Part shown: positions 32,628 through 42,172 of the stretch, piece by piece
Layout of the letters: the number at the start of each line of letters is the position of its first letter
Numbering within the stretch: the stretch's first letter is position 1
Position numbers and translations under genes: made by a program
Source of the DNA: Bradyrhizobium sp. CB3481
GTDB lineage: Bacteria > Pseudomonadota > Alphaproteobacteria > Rhizobiales > Xanthobacteraceae
Assembly: GCF_029714305.1 (NCBI RefSeq)
Contig: NZ_CP121647.1
Location: 620,001 to 684,000 of the forward strand
Direction of reading: 5' to 3'
DNA: 64,000 nt
Notes under the pieces: generated by a model
What the model was told of the DNA's origin: nothing
Seen by the model: the letters and a program-made list of their open reading frames with translations, nothing else
Database searches by the model: none

Positions 32628-33527
32628 ATGAGTAGCGTTGCGCCTGCCGTCGAACCCGCCGCGCCCGCGCGGACCTCGAGCCTGTCAGCGACCTTCGAGC
32701 ATGTCAGATACGTGCTCGGCGAGAACCGCGTCACGGCGTTTGCCTTCGGCCTCCTGGTCGTCATCCTGTTCGCTGCGATCTTCGGCCCGTTCATCGTGCC
32801 CTACGATCCGCTCGCCAGCGATACCTCTTCCGCGCTGAAGCCGCCGTCTGCGGCGCACTGGTTCGGCACCGATCAACTCGGCCGCGATATCTTCAGCCGC
32901 GTCATCGTCGCCACTCGTCTCGACACCTTCATCGCGGTCGCCTCGGTGGCATTGGTATTCCTAATGGGCGGGCTTGCCGGCATCGCCGCCGGCTATTTCG
33001 GCGGCTGGACCGACCGCATCGTCGGGCGCGTCGCCGACACCATCATGGCGTTTCCGCTGTTCGTGCTGGCGATGGGTATCGTGGCGGCGCTCGGCAACAC
33101 CGTGCAGAACATCATCATTGCGACCGCGATCGTGAACTTTCCGCTCTACGCCCGCGTTGCCCGCGCCGAAGCCAATGTCCGCCGCAACGCCGGCTTCGTG
33201 CAGGCGGCGCGGCTGTCCGGCAATGGTGAGATAAGGATACTGCTGGTGCACATCCTGCCCAACATCATGCCGATCATGATCGTGCAGATGTCGCTGACCA
33301 TGGGCTACGCGATTCTGAACGCCGCCGGCCTTTCCTTCATCGGCCTCGGCGTACGGCCGCCGACGGCGGAATGGGGCATCATGGTCGCCGAAGGCGCGAC
33401 CTTCATGGTGTCAGGGGAATGGTGGATCGCACTGTTTCCGGGCCTGGCGCTGATGATCGCGGTGTTCTGCTTCAATTTGCTCGGCGATGGCCTGCGCGAC
33501 ATCGTCGACCCGCAGCGGAGGACGTGA
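32628..33527 (+). CDS. DppC-type ABC permease
   Basis: A 299-residue permease with six spans. N-terminal PFIVPYDPLASD; HWFGTDQLGRDIFSRVIVATR is diagnostic of this family; the EAA loop is VRRNAGFVQAARLSGNGEIR. It starts five bases after the DppB-type gene. Confidence 0.94.
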   Translation: MSSVAPAVEPAAPARTSSLSATFEHVRYVLGENRVTAFAFGLLVVILFAAIFGPFIVPYDPLASDTSSALKPPSAAHWFGTDQLGRDIFSRVIVATRLDTFIAVASVALVFLMGGLAGIAAGYFGGWTDRIVGRVADTIMAFPLFVLAMGIVAALGNTVQNIIIATAIVNFPLYARVARAEANVRRNAGFVQAARLSGNGEIRILLVHILPNIMPIMIVQMSLTMGYAILNAAGLSFIGLGVRPPTAEWGIMVAEGATFMVSGEWWIALFPGLALMIAVFCFNLLGDGLRDIVDPQRRT

Positions 33528-33624
33528 TGCCTCGCGTTAGCTTTGCGCGTCCTGTAAATGAGACAGTGGTGCTGACCTTTCTACTGTGCATGGGGTTGTT
33601 TTCGATATTTTTGCGGAGGTCGTC

Positions 33625-35421
33625 ATGACGGCCCAGCCTCTGCTCGACGTTAGCGACCTCACGGTCGAATTCACCACCCGGCGCGGCATCGTCAAGGCGG
33701 TGCAACACGTCAACATCTCCGTCGCCAAGGGCGAGACGCTCGGCATCGTCGGCGAGTCCGGCTCCGGCAAGTCGGTGACCTCCTATGCCGTAATGCGGAT
33801 TCTCGACCGTGCCGGCCGGATCGCCGAGGGTTCGGTGATGTTCTCCGGCATCGACGTCAAGGCGGCCGGCGAGAACGAGATGCGCGATTTGCGCGGCCGT
33901 GAGATCTCGATGATCTTCCAGAACCCGCGCGCGGCGCTGAACCCGATCCGGAAAGTGGGCGACCAGATCGAGGACGTGCTGCGCCAGCATGTGCAGAGCG
34001 CGGCCAGCGACCGCGGCGAGAAGGCGATCCAGGCGCTGGAGCAGGTCAAGATCGCGCGCCCGCGCGAACGTTATCACGCGTATCCGTTCGAGCTCTCCGG
34101 CGGCATGTGCCAGCGCGTCGTGATCGCGCTGGCGCTGGCCTGCAATCCGCGGCTCCTGATCGCGGACGAGCCGACCACCGGCCTTGACGTCACCACGCAG
34201 AAGGCGGTGATGGACCTGATCGTCGAGCTGACCAAGCGCCGCCACATGTCGACGATCCTGATCACCCACGACCTCGGCCTCGCCGCTGCCTATTGCGACC
34301 GCGTGGTGGTGATGGAAAAGGGCAGGGTGGTCGAGACCGCGAAGTCCGCGGACATTTTTGCCAAGCCCGAGCACCCCTACACGCGCAAACTGATGCGCGC
34401 GACGCCAAGAATTGGGGTGTCATTGCGCGATTTGTTGCCGGAAGATGAGGCTCCAGCCTCTCCCCGCACGCGGGGAGAGGCCGACGCGCGCAGCGCGGCG
34501 GGTGAGGGGGACTCTCCGCGCACCGTGCTCGCGGAGGCGGCCCCTCACCCCGACCCTCTCCCCGTAAAGGACGGGGAGAGGGAGAAGCCACCCCTCCTCA
34601 CCGTCGAAAAACTCGTCAAGGAATATCCGCGACAGGGCGCAAGCGCGGTGCTGACAAAACTATTCTCGCGCAAGCCGCCGGTGGAAGCGGAAGTGTTCCG
34701 CGCCGTCGACGGCATCAGCTTCACGGTCGGCCATGGCGAGAGCGTCGGCCTGGTCGGCGAGTCCGGCTGCGGCAAGTCGACGACGTCGATGATGGTGATG
34801 CGTCTCTTGGACCAGACCTCCGGCCGCATCGCCTTCGACGGCGAGGAGATCGGCGCCATCATGCCGCAGGCGTTTGCGCGGCTGCCGCAGCGCAAAAGCA
34901 TCCAGATGGTGTTCCAGGACCCGACCGACAGCCTCAACCCGCGCTTCACCGCCGCCCGCGCCATCGCCGATCCGATTCTGCAGCTCGGCGACATCAGAGG
35001 GCGCGACGCGCTGCGCGCCCGCTGCGAGGAGCTTGCCGGTCTGGTCGGGCTGCCCGTCAATTTGCTCGATCGCTTTCCGCATCAGCTATCCGGCGGACAG
35101 AAGGCGCGCGTCGGCATCGCGCGCGCGATTGCGCTGCGTCCAAAGCTCGTGATCCTCGACGAGCCGACCGCGGCGCTCGATGTTTCCGTGCAGGCAGTCG
35201 TACTCAATCTGCTGCAGGATCTGAAAGCGTCGATGGGCATGAGTTATTTGTTTGTGTCGCATGATCTGAACGTGGTGCGTTTGCTGTGCGATCGTGTCAT
35301 CGTCATGCGTAGCGGGCGAATCGTCGAGCAAGGCGCGTCCGAACGCGTGCTCGGCGATCCCCAGGACGCCTATACAAAGGAATTGCTGACGGCGATCCCG
35401 CATCCGCCGTTGCCGGTCTAG
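33625..35421 (+). CDS. Fused DppD-DppF ABC ATPase with repeat-encoded linker
   Basis: 598 residues from the ATG at 33625 (GGAGG ribosome site). Two complete ATPase domains: N-half Walker A GESGSGKSV, signature LSGGMCQRV, Walker B LLIADEPTTGLD; C-half Walker A GESGCGKST, signature LSGGQKARV, Walker B LVILDEPTAALD. Such fusions occur for GsiA-like proteins. The linker (about residues 277-320) contains APHPDPLPVKDGER and is encoded by a palindromic repeat at 34455-34584. It energises the peptide/nickel-type transporter. The stop is one base from another repeat. Confidence 0.94.
   Translation: MTAQPLLDVSDLTVEFTTRRGIVKAVQHVNISVAKGETLGIVGESGSGKSVTSYAVMRILDRAGRIAEGSVMFSGIDVKAAGENEMRDLRGREISMIFQNPRAALNPIRKVGDQIEDVLRQHVQSAASDRGEKAIQALEQVKIARPRERYHAYPFELSGGMCQRVVIALALACNPRLLIADEPTTGLDVTTQKAVMDLIVELTKRRHMSTILITHDLGLAAAYCDRVVVMEKGRVVETAKSADIFAKPEHPYTRKLMRATPRIGVSLRDLLPEDEAPASPRTRGEADARSAAGEGDSPRTVLAEAAPHPDPLPVKDGEREKPPLLTVEKLVKEYPRQGASAVLTKLFSRKPPVEAEVFRAVDGISFTVGHGESVGLVGESGCGKSTTSMMVMRLLDQTSGRIAFDGEEIGAIMPQAFARLPQRKSIQMVFQDPTDSLNPRFTAARAIADPILQLGDIRGRDALRARCEELAGLVGLPVNLLDRFPHQLSGGQKARVGIARAIALRPKLVILDEPTAALDVSVQAVVLNLLQDLKASMGMSYLFVSHDLNVVRLLCDRVIVMRSGRIVEQGASERVLGDPQDAYTKELLTAIPHPPLPV
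34455..34584 (+). repeat. Family C palindromic repeat inside the ABC ATPase coding region
   Basis: CCTCTCCCCGCACGCGGGGA at the left and CCCCTCACCCCGACCCTCTC / GGACGGGGAGAGGGAGAAG at the right; the same arrangement as the intergenic 11036-11186. Here it is read through without a stop and encodes the linker between the two ATPase domains. Confidence 0.88.
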
Positions 35422-35422
35422 C

Positions 35423-35506
35423 TGTCATGCCCCGCGAAGGCGGGGCATCCAGTACTCACTGATGCCGGTGGTTACTGGATCGCCCGGTCAAGCCGGGCGA
35501 TGACAC
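35423..35506. repeat. Palindromic repeat, family E-like
   Basis: TGTCATGCCCCGCGAAGGCG / CGCCCGGTCAAGCCGGGCGA with CATCCAGTACT / TTACTGGAT. It starts one base after the ABC ATPase stop codon and precedes the AtzG-like gene by about 20 bases. Confidence 0.82.
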
Positions 35507-35528
35507 GGAAGAGAGAAGGTAGAGTGAA

Positions 35529-35711
35529 ATGGCCGACGATCATCTTGATCAGTACATCGATGCCGTCGCGAAAGCGTTGGCACTGCCAGTCGAGGAAGCC
35601 TGGCGCCCCGCGGTGCGCACCAATCTTGAGGTGTCGCTGAGGCTGGCGCGGCTCGTCGATGAATTCCCGCTGCCGGACGAGACCGAGCCGGCCAGCATCT
35701 ATTCGGCTTGA
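35529..35711 (+). CDS. atzG: AtzG-like (DUF4089) small amidase partner
   Basis: A 60-residue protein of GatC/AtzG type: MADDHLDQYIDAVAKALALP, EEAWRPAVRTNLEVSLRLA, then LPDETEPASIYSA. In the s-triazine pathway AtzG wraps around AtzE and is required for its stability, like GatC with GatA. Its stop overlaps the AtzE start (TGATG), as expected for a stoichiometric complex. Confidence 0.88.
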   Translation: MADDHLDQYIDAVAKALALPVEEAWRPAVRTNLEVSLRLARLVDEFPLPDETEPASIYSA

Positions 35712-37114
35712 TGGTCATGACCGCAGCATCAGACCTCCTGTCGGCGCAACAGATCGCGCAAGCGGTATCCGGCCGCCAGCTTTCGGCGCTGGGTGCGACC
35801 GAGGCGGCGTTGGCGCGGGTCGCGGCGCATGATCGCGTGCTGAATTCGTTCACTGACGTTACCGCCGATCGTGCCCGCGCCACGGCCAAGGCGATCGATG
35901 CCACGATCGCAGCAGGTGAAAAGGTCGGCCCGCTCGCCGGTGTGCCCTTTGCGGTGAAGAACCTGTTCGACGTGAAAGGCCTCGCCACCCGCGCCGGATC
36001 GAAGATCAACCGCGACCTCGCGCCATCGCCACGCGACGCCACGCTGATCGAGCGGATGGAGGCGGCCGGCGCCGTGCTGGTCGGCGCACTCAACATGGGC
36101 GAATACGCCTATGACTTCACCGGCGAGAACGTGCATGACGGCCCGTCGCGGAACCCGCACGATCCGACGCGGATGACCGGCGGTTCTTCCGGCGGCTCGG
36201 GCAGCGCCGTCGGCGGTGCGCTGGTTCCTATCGCGCTCGGATCCGACACCAACGGATCGATCCGGGTGCCGTCCTCGTTCTGCGGTATATTTGGCCTGAA
36301 GCCGACCTACGGCCGGCTGTCACGGGCGCGCTCGTTTCCCTTTGTCGCCAGCCTCGATCATCTCGGTCCGCTCGCGCGAAGCGTCGGCGACCTCGCGCTG
36401 GCCTACGACGCCATGCAGGGATCTGATGCCGATGACGCCGCCTGCACCACGCGACCGGTCGAGCCTGTCACTTCGCTATTAGCAAAGGGCGTCGACGGCC
36501 TGCGGGTCGCAGTGGCCGGCGGCTATTTCCAGAAGAACGTCTTTCCCGAAGCGGTCGAGGCGGTCACGCGTGTTGCCAAAGCACTGAACGCAACGCAGAC
36601 GGTCGAATTGCCCGAGGCCGCTCGTGCCCGCGCCGCGGCCTATGTGATCACGACCACCGAAGGCGCCTCGCTGCATCTCGACCGTCTGCGCACGCGTCCC
36701 AATGATTTCGATCCGGCGGTGCGCGACCGCCTGATCGCCGGCGCGATGGTGCCGGCGCCGCTGGTCGATCGCGCGCAGAAATTCCGCCGCTGGTACCGCG
36801 CCAGGGTGCTGGAGCTGTTCAAGTCGGTCGACGCGATCATCGCGCCGGCGACGCCCTGCACTGCGCCGAAACTCGGTCAGGTCAATTTCGTGCTTGACGG
36901 CGTCGAGCTGCCGGTGCGCGCCAATATCGGCATTCACACCCAGCCGATTTCGTTCATCGGTCTGCCGGTCGTCGCGGTGCCGGTGCCGCTGGAGCCGATG
37001 CCGATCGGCGTGCAGATCATCGCCGCGCCCTGGCGCGAAGATATCGCGCTACGCGTCGCGCATGCACTGGAACAGATGGGTGTCGCGGCCGCGCCGGCGC
37101 GGAGAGGATTTTGA
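35711..37114 (+). CDS. atzE: AtzE-family amidohydrolase (amidase signature)
   Basis: About 467 residues from the ATG at 35711 (another ATG at 35717). Amidase-signature catalytic triad: Lys in [11 protein letters not shown], Ser in [13 protein letters not shown], and nucleophilic Ser in [11 protein letters not shown]. AtzE hydrolyses 1-carboxybiuret in cyanuric-acid breakdown; close relatives accompany oxalurate/purine genes. With AtzG, HpxZ and AtzF in this island it probably deaminates a carboxylated urea. Substrate not certain. Confidence 0.9.
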   Translation: MVMTAASDLLSAQQIAQAVSGRQLSALGATEAALARVAAHDRVLNSFTDVTADRARATAKAIDATIAAGEKVGPLAGVPFAVKNLFDVKGLATRAGSKINRDLAPSPRDATLIERMEAAGAVLVGALNMGEYAYDFTGENVHDGPSRNPHDPTRMTGGSSGGSGSAVGGALVPIALGSDTNGSIRVPSSFCGIFGLKPTYGRLSRARSFPFVASLDHLGPLARSVGDLALAYDAMQGSDADDAACTTRPVEPVTSLLAKGVDGLRVAVAGGYFQKNVFPEAVEAVTRVAKALNATQTVELPEAARARAAAYVITTTEGASLHLDRLRTRPNDFDPAVRDRLIAGAMVPAPLVDRAQKFRRWYRARVLELFKSVDAIIAPATPCTAPKLGQVNFVLDGVELPVRANIGIHTQPISFIGLPVVAVPVPLEPMPIGVQIIAAPWREDIALRVAHALEQMGVAAAPARRGF

Positions 37115-37116
37115 GG

Positions 37117-37518
37117 ATGGAAATCGATCTTCCCGATGTGCTCGCCGAGGTCACCGCGGAATTCCAGCGCTATGAGGCGGCGCTGGTGTCGAACGACGTC
37201 GCGGTGCTCGACGAGTTGTTTCGCAATGATCCGCACACCCTGCGTTACGGCATCGCCGAGAATCTCTACGGCTACGAGGCGATCATGGCGTTCCGCGCCG
37301 CGCGCTCGCCGGTGGGGTTGATGCGGCGGACCGACAAGACTGTCATCACGACCTATGGCCGGGATACCGCGGTCGCTTCGACGCTGTTCTATCGCGATGC
37401 GTGGGCCGGATCGAAAGTCGGTCGCCAAATGCAGACCTGGGTGCGGTTTCCCGACGGATGGAAGATCGTCGCCGCGCATGTGAGCATCATCGACGAGCCG
37501 AAAGGTCAAACGGCATGA
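37117..37518 (+). CDS. hpxZ: HpxZ/AtzH-type (DUF3225) protein
   Basis: A 133-residue NTF2-like protein: [39 protein letters not shown] and [23 protein letters not shown]3225 members are HpxZ of the Klebsiella purine/oxalurate cluster and AtzH of the cyanuric-acid cluster. The start at 37117 follows the AtzE stop directly. The exact reaction in this pathway is not known from sequence. Confidence 0.88.
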   Translation: MEIDLPDVLAEVTAEFQRYEAALVSNDVAVLDELFRNDPHTLRYGIAENLYGYEAIMAFRAARSPVGLMRRTDKTVITTYGRDTAVASTLFYRDAWAGSKVGRQMQTWVRFPDGWKIVAAHVSIIDEPKGQTA

Positions 37519-38219
37519 GGCTGGACGACCTTTCGGAAACCGGGGTTCGCCGCGTCGATCGCCCGTCGTCGCGACGCGACAAGGTCACGCGCGCGGAAGA
37601 GCTGCGGCTGCAGCTTGCCGACGAGATCGTGCGCGGCGTGCTGCCGCCGGGATCGCCGCTCGACGAAACCGATATTGCGCGCCGCTTTTCCGTGTCCCGT
37701 ACGCCGGTGCGCGAGGCGTTGCGTCAGCTTGTTGCGAGCGGGCTCATAGAGGCCCGCGCCCATCGCGGCGCGGTGGTGGCGCAGCCTTCGCTGGACCGGT
37801 TGACTGAAATGTTCGAGGCGATGGCGGAGCTGGAAGCCCTGTGCGCCGGCCTCGCCGCCGAGCGGATGCCGCCGGCGGAACGCCAGAAGCTGGAGGCGAT
37901 CCATGAGGAGCTGCGCGTGCTCAGCCATGCCGGCAATCCCGAGCGCTTCCACGAAGTCAACGAGCGTTTCCACAACGCGATCTATGCCGGTTCGCAGAAC
38001 GGCTACATCGCCGAGATGACATTGGCGACGCGGGTGCGGGTGCAGCCGTTCCGCCGCGCCCAGTTCCGCAACCTCGGCCGTCTCGCCAAATCGCATGCCG
38101 AGCACGATCGCGTCGTCGTCGCCATCATGCGCGGCGACAAGGCCGGCGCGGCGGCGGCGATGCGCGCCCATATTGAATTGGTGCGTGGAGAGTATGAGAT
38201 TTACGCGGTGTCGGTATAG
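37515..38219 (+). CDS. GntR-family (FCD) regulator of the nitrogen island
   Basis: 234 residues from the ATG at 37515, which overlaps the hpxZ stop (ATGA). Winged helix at the N-terminus ([40 protein letters not shown]) and an all-helical FCD ligand domain with metal-site histidines ([27 protein letters not shown]). Coexpression with the amidase genes suggests control by an intermediate. TTGTnTnCAA sites before the transporter and before atzF are candidate targets. Confidence 0.93.
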   Translation: MRLDDLSETGVRRVDRPSSRRDKVTRAEELRLQLADEIVRGVLPPGSPLDETDIARRFSVSRTPVREALRQLVASGLIEARAHRGAVVAQPSLDRLTEMFEAMAELEALCAGLAAERMPPAERQKLEAIHEELRVLSHAGNPERFHEVNERFHNAIYAGSQNGYIAEMTLATRVRVQPFRRAQFRNLGRLAKSHAEHDRVVVAIMRGDKAGAAAAMRAHIELVRGEYEIYAVSV

Positions 38220-38359
38220 TCGTTTTGCGGAGCTTTTGATCGGAGTCAACTTTCTGCCGGCCGGCCTGCGGTAACCGACTATTGGCAAATGCTGGAAAGG
38301 TTTATGACAAAGGCAATTCGGGACAAGGCTGGGATCGTGTTTGAAAGCGCGCTCTCGCG

Positions 38360-39565
38360 ATGATCTGGCAATCCATCATTACGGATTGGTTGAGCCTGGG
38401 CTTTCGCTGGCTGCATATCGTGGCTGCGATCGCGTGGATCGGCAGCTCGTTCTATTTCATCCACCTCGACCTCAGCCTCAAGCCGAGCGGCGACCTTCCC
38501 GATGGCGTCCAGGGCAGCGCCTGGCAGGTCCACGGCGGAGGCTTTTACCGGATCATAAAATATCTGGTTGCGCCGAAGGCAATGCCCGACGAGCTGACCT
38601 GGTTCAAGTGGGAAGCCTACACCACCTGGCTGTCCGGCATCGCCTTGATGATCGTCGTCTACTATCTGGACGCCGACCTGTTCTTGATCGACAAGTCGAA
38701 CCTCGATCTCTCACCGCTGCAGGCCGCCGCCTTCAGCGCCGGCAGCCTCGTCCTTGCGTGGATCCTCTACGACACCGCGTGCAAGACCGCTCTGGCCCGG
38801 AACGAATGGCAATTTGCGTTGGGCGGCTACCTGTTTCTGGTTGGCCTGACCTGGATTTTCACGCACGCCTTAAGCGGGCGCGGCGCCCTGAACCAGATCG
38901 GGGCGATCGTCGGCACGATCATGGTGGCCAACGTCTTTCTGGTCATCATTCCCAATCAGAAGAAGATCGTTGCCGCACTGCTCGCGGGGCAGTCGCCCGA
39001 CCCGCGGCTCGGCAAGGCGAGCAAGCTTAGGTCGGTTCATAATAACTACCTGACCCTGCCGGTGGTCGCGCTGATGATGAGCAACCATTATCCGCTTATT
39101 TTTGCGACGCGCTATAATTGGGTGATCGTCGCGATCCTGCTGCTGCTCGGCCCCGTCATCAGGCATTTCTTCAACGCCCGGCACGCCGGGAAGAAATCTC
39201 CGTGGTGGGTCTGGATTATTGCTGCCGCCGGGATGCTCGCCATCGGCTGGCTTTCGGCGGCAGGGCCTCCCGCCGTTGCGGTAGGTGCGCTGCCCGAGAC
39301 TCAACCGAAATTTTCGGAAGTCGAAGAGATCGTGGTGTCACGATGCAGCATGTGTCACGCGAGCGAACCGGTCTGGGCGTCGATCGCGACAGCGCCCAAG
39401 GCCGTCCTGCTGGACCGGCCAGAGCACATCAGGCGCAACGCCAAGCTCATCGGCCGATATGCGGTGTGGTCGATTGCAATGCCGCCCGGCAACGTCACGG
39501 AGATGACGGGTCAGGAGCGCGCGACCATCGCCGCATGGCTTGCGGCGGGCGCCCCTGGTAATTAG
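38360..39565 (+). CDS. puuD: PuuD, membrane urate hydroxylase with C-terminal cytochrome c
   Basis: 401 residues: eight membrane spans (from about 15 to 300, including GFRWLHIVAAIAWIGSSFYF) and a C-terminal periplasmic cytochrome c domain with CSMCH at 329-333 and a likely Met ligand in AMPPGN. PuuD oxidises urate to 5-hydroxyisourate and passes the electrons to the respiratory chain instead of to oxygen. The start at 38360 follows no strong ribosome site. Hydroxyisourate hydrolase, OHCU decarboxylase and allantoinase genes are not in the window. Confidence 0.92.
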   Translation: MIWQSIITDWLSLGFRWLHIVAAIAWIGSSFYFIHLDLSLKPSGDLPDGVQGSAWQVHGGGFYRIIKYLVAPKAMPDELTWFKWEAYTTWLSGIALMIVVYYLDADLFLIDKSNLDLSPLQAAAFSAGSLVLAWILYDTACKTALARNEWQFALGGYLFLVGLTWIFTHALSGRGALNQIGAIVGTIMVANVFLVIIPNQKKIVAALLAGQSPDPRLGKASKLRSVHNNYLTLPVVALMMSNHYPLIFATRYNWVIVAILLLLGPVIRHFFNARHAGKKSPWWVWIIAAAGMLAIGWLSAAGPPAVAVGALPETQPKFSEVEEIVVSRCSMCHASEPVWASIATAPKAVLLDRPEHIRRNAKLIGRYAVWSIAMPPGNVTEMTGQERATIAAWLAAGAPGN

Positions 39566-39586
39566 CCGAACGGCTAGCCCGCGCGA

Positions 39587-41398
39587 TCAAATCTTTGTCC
39601 CCGCATTCTCCATGAACGCGCGCCAGCCGCCGAATGCGGAAATATCGCGCGCGCCGTTGATCGCGGCCGCCTCCACGAGAAACCCTTTCACGGCTCGTCC
39701 GTCGGCCAGGCCAATCGTGCCGATGCCGAGCGGCGGCGGGATGGCGGCGACGAATTTGCCGAAGGCGGTGGCCGACAATGCCCAGAGCTCTAGCTTGATC
39801 GCGCTTCCGCTGCTCGCGTCGACGCGCAGCATGCCGGGCTTCGGCGGCGTAGTGTCGAGCGCGTAAAGCTTGTAATCCGGCGCGGTTTCGGTCGCCTCGA
39901 GCAGGCGGGCGCCGAGCGCCTGCAGTTCGCCGTTGAGCGCCATGCCCGAGAGATGCGCGCCGACCACGGCGATGGTGATTTCATCACCGCTCGCGGCTGA
40001 TGGCCGCGATGCGAGCGGCGGCGGCATCACGCCGTGGGCTCCGATTTTCAGTTTGGTGTTGGCATGAAACACCCGCCCGATGCTGGCGAGCTCGGCGTCG
40101 CGGCCGGCGGGCGCGAGCAGCGTGACGCCGAATGGAATGCCGTCGTCGCGCATCGCGGCCGGCAGTGCGAGGCCGCAGAGGTCGAGCAGGTTGACGAAAT
40201 TGGTGTAGGTGCCGAGCCTGGAGTTGAGCTCGATCGGATTGGCCAGCACCTGCGCGGTCGTGTAGGCGGTCGGTGCCGTCGGCAGCACCATCGCGTCGAA
40301 CTGGGCAAAGCTGCGCTCGGCGGTGCGGCGCAGCGCTTGCAGCCGATAGAGCGCGGCGAAGGTCTCGGCCGCCGTCAACCGCGCGCCAGCTGCGGTGATC
40401 TCGCGCGTCACCGGATGGATCGCGTCAGGCGCCGACGCGAGCAGGTCGCGGATCACGAGGTAGCGTTCGGCGACCCATGGCCCCTCGTAGAGCAGCCGCG
40501 CGGTCTCGTAGAACGGTTCGAGGTCGAACTCGACCAGCGTGGCGCCAAGCTGCGTCCAGCGCTTCAGCGCCGCGTCATAGGCTTTCTCGGCGGCGCGGTC
40601 GCCGAAGAAGATCAATTGGCCGTTGCGGGGAACGCCGAGTCGGAGTTTTTCGGGAAACGCTGTTACTGCACCAAGTGGCCGATTGCGCGAATATGGATCG
40701 GCGCTGTCGGGTCCCGCCATCGCCGCCAGCGCGGTCATCGCGTCGTCGACCGTGAGCGAAAACACGGAAATGCAGTCCAGCGTGCGGCAGGCCGGCACTA
40801 GCCCGGCGTTGGAGATCAGCCCAAGGCTCGGCTTCAGCCCGACGATGTTGTTGAGCATCGCCGGCACGCGGCCTGAGCCGGCCGTGTCGGTGCCGAGCGC
40901 GAGCGGCACGAGGCCGGCCGATACCGCGACCGCGGAGCCCGAACTCGATCCGCCCGGAACGAGGTCGCCGCGGATCGGATTGACTGGAATGCCATAGGGC
41001 GAGCGCACGCCGACGAGCCCGGTGGCGAACTGGTCGAGATTGGTCTTGCCAATGATGATCGCGCCGGCGGCGCGCAGTTTTGCAACCGCCGTCGAATCCT
41101 GCGCCGGCGAATAGGAAAAGGCCGGGCAGGCCGCCGTGGTCGGCAGGCCCTGCGCGTCAATATTGTCCTTCACCGCGACAGGAATGCCGAACAACGGCAG
41201 CACGGCCGCGTCCTTCGAAGCGAGCGCCTCGGCCTCGCTTAGCGCGTCGTTCTCGTCGCGCAGGCTGATGAAGATGGCGGGATCGTTGTGGTCGCGGATG
41301 CGCTTGTAGGAGCGGGCGACGGTCTGCGCTGGGGTGAGCGTGCCGGCGCGGTGCGCCGCGACGATGGCGGAGGCGGTTTCAGGCGCGTCGGACCCCAT
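39587..41398 (-). CDS. atzF: Allophanate hydrolase AtzF
   Basis: 603 residues from the ATG at 41398 (a TTG eight codons upstream is an alternative). N-terminal amidase-signature domain with Lys in IPVAVKDNID, GGSSSGSAVAVSAG and Ser in GTDTAGSGRVPA; C-terminal about 130-residue gamma-glutamylcyclotransferase-like domain (VVGAHLSGMALNGEL, IGTIGLADGRAVKGFLVEA). Converts allophanate to CO2 and ammonia. No urea carboxylase is present nearby, consistent with feeding from AtzE-type chemistry rather than from urea. Confidence 0.93.
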   Translation of the reverse strand: MGSDAPETASAIVAAHRAGTLTPAQTVARSYKRIRDHNDPAIFISLRDENDALSEAEALASKDAAVLPLFGIPVAVKDNIDAQGLPTTAACPAFSYSPAQDSTAVAKLRAAGAIIIGKTNLDQFATGLVGVRSPYGIPVNPIRGDLVPGGSSSGSAVAVSAGLVPLALGTDTAGSGRVPAMLNNIVGLKPSLGLISNAGLVPACRTLDCISVFSLTVDDAMTALAAMAGPDSADPYSRNRPLGAVTAFPEKLRLGVPRNGQLIFFGDRAAEKAYDAALKRWTQLGATLVEFDLEPFYETARLLYEGPWVAERYLVIRDLLASAPDAIHPVTREITAAGARLTAAETFAALYRLQALRRTAERSFAQFDAMVLPTAPTAYTTAQVLANPIELNSRLGTYTNFVNLLDLCGLALPAAMRDDGIPFGVTLLAPAGRDAELASIGRVFHANTKLKIGAHGVMPPPLASRPSAASGDEITIAVVGAHLSGMALNGELQALGARLLEATETAPDYKLYALDTTPPKPGMLRVDASSGSAIKLELWALSATAFGKFVAAIPPPLGIGTIGLADGRAVKGFLVEAAAINGARDISAFGGWRAFMENAGTKI

Positions 41399-41453
41399 GG
41401 CGGGCAAAACTCCAGCGAGCAAAGACTACCCGGAAGAAAGCAAGCGATGTGCC

Positions 41454-41465
41454 ATTGTGTACAAT
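41454..41465. promoter_or_regulatory. Candidate GntR operator upstream of atzF
   Basis: ATTGTGTACAAT is a palindrome apart from its centre, 56 bases before the atzF start. Compare TTGTATGCAA at 29369, before the ABC transporter of the same island. Confidence 0.45.
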
Positions 41466-41609
41466 AGCGAGGATCGATCCGAATTTGATGATAGTTAAAC
41501 TATTTCAGTGGCTTAAATCGACGGCCCGCTGGCTCGGCCGGGTCGGTGCGGCGGAACAGTTGCATAAAAAATAGGCGACCTCGCTCCCAGCGAGGCGGGC
41601 AGGCCTTGA

Positions 41610-42134
41610 TCAGGTGAACGCCGAAAGAATCTGCAGGAGTTTCTCCCGGTTTGCCTTGCCGATCTTCTCGGCGACATGGCGCTCATGTTCGGTGGCGAGG
41701 CGCTTGAACTGGGCCAGCGCTGTTTTGCCGCGCGCCGTCAGGTGCAGGGCGTGGGAGCGACGGTCGGTGGCGGAGCGGATGCGGCTGATGAGGTCGCGAT
41801 GCTCGAGACTGTCGAGCAGATGCACCAGGCGGGCGCGTTCGATCCCGAGCCGCTTGGCGACGGCCATCTGGCTCAGGCCGGGATTGGCGCCGATCACGGT
41901 CATGACGGAATACTGCGTCGGGCGGATATCGACGGCGCCGAGCGTGCGGATGAAATCCTGAAATATCCAGATCTGGAAGCGCCGCACGGCATATCCGGCG
42001 TGGCCGGCCAGCGCGTCGAGGCCGATCTCGTCGTCGAGGTTTGCGCCGCCATTGGCGGCCTGCTTCCGTCCGCGAGGCAGCCTCGCGCTGGGTCGCGATC
42101 TGCCTGTTTTGGATACCTGCGCGCTTTCCGTCAT
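41610..42134 (-). CDS. MarR-family regulator next to feruloyl-CoA synthase
   Basis: A 174-residue winged-helix protein: an N-terminal Arg/Lys-rich extension, then GYAVRRFQIWIFQDFIRTLG, HTH in SQMAVAKRLGIERARLVHLL and wing SATDRRSHALHLTARGK. Divergent from fcs. Related regulators (FerR/FerC, CouR) are released by hydroxycinnamoyl-CoA thioesters; by position it is likely to respond to feruloyl- or coumaroyl-CoA. A strong operator candidate sits between the two genes. Confidence 0.92.
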   Translation of the reverse strand: MTESAQVSKTGRSRPSARLPRGRKQAANGGANLDDEIGLDALAGHAGYAVRRFQIWIFQDFIRTLGAVDIRPTQYSVMTVIGANPGLSQMAVAKRLGIERARLVHLLDSLEHRDLISRIRSATDRRSHALHLTARGKTALAQFKRLATEHERHVAEKIGKANREKLLQILSAFT

Positions 42135-42172
42135 CGTCTACGCTTCTAGCGCATCGGCGCTCCGATGAGAAG

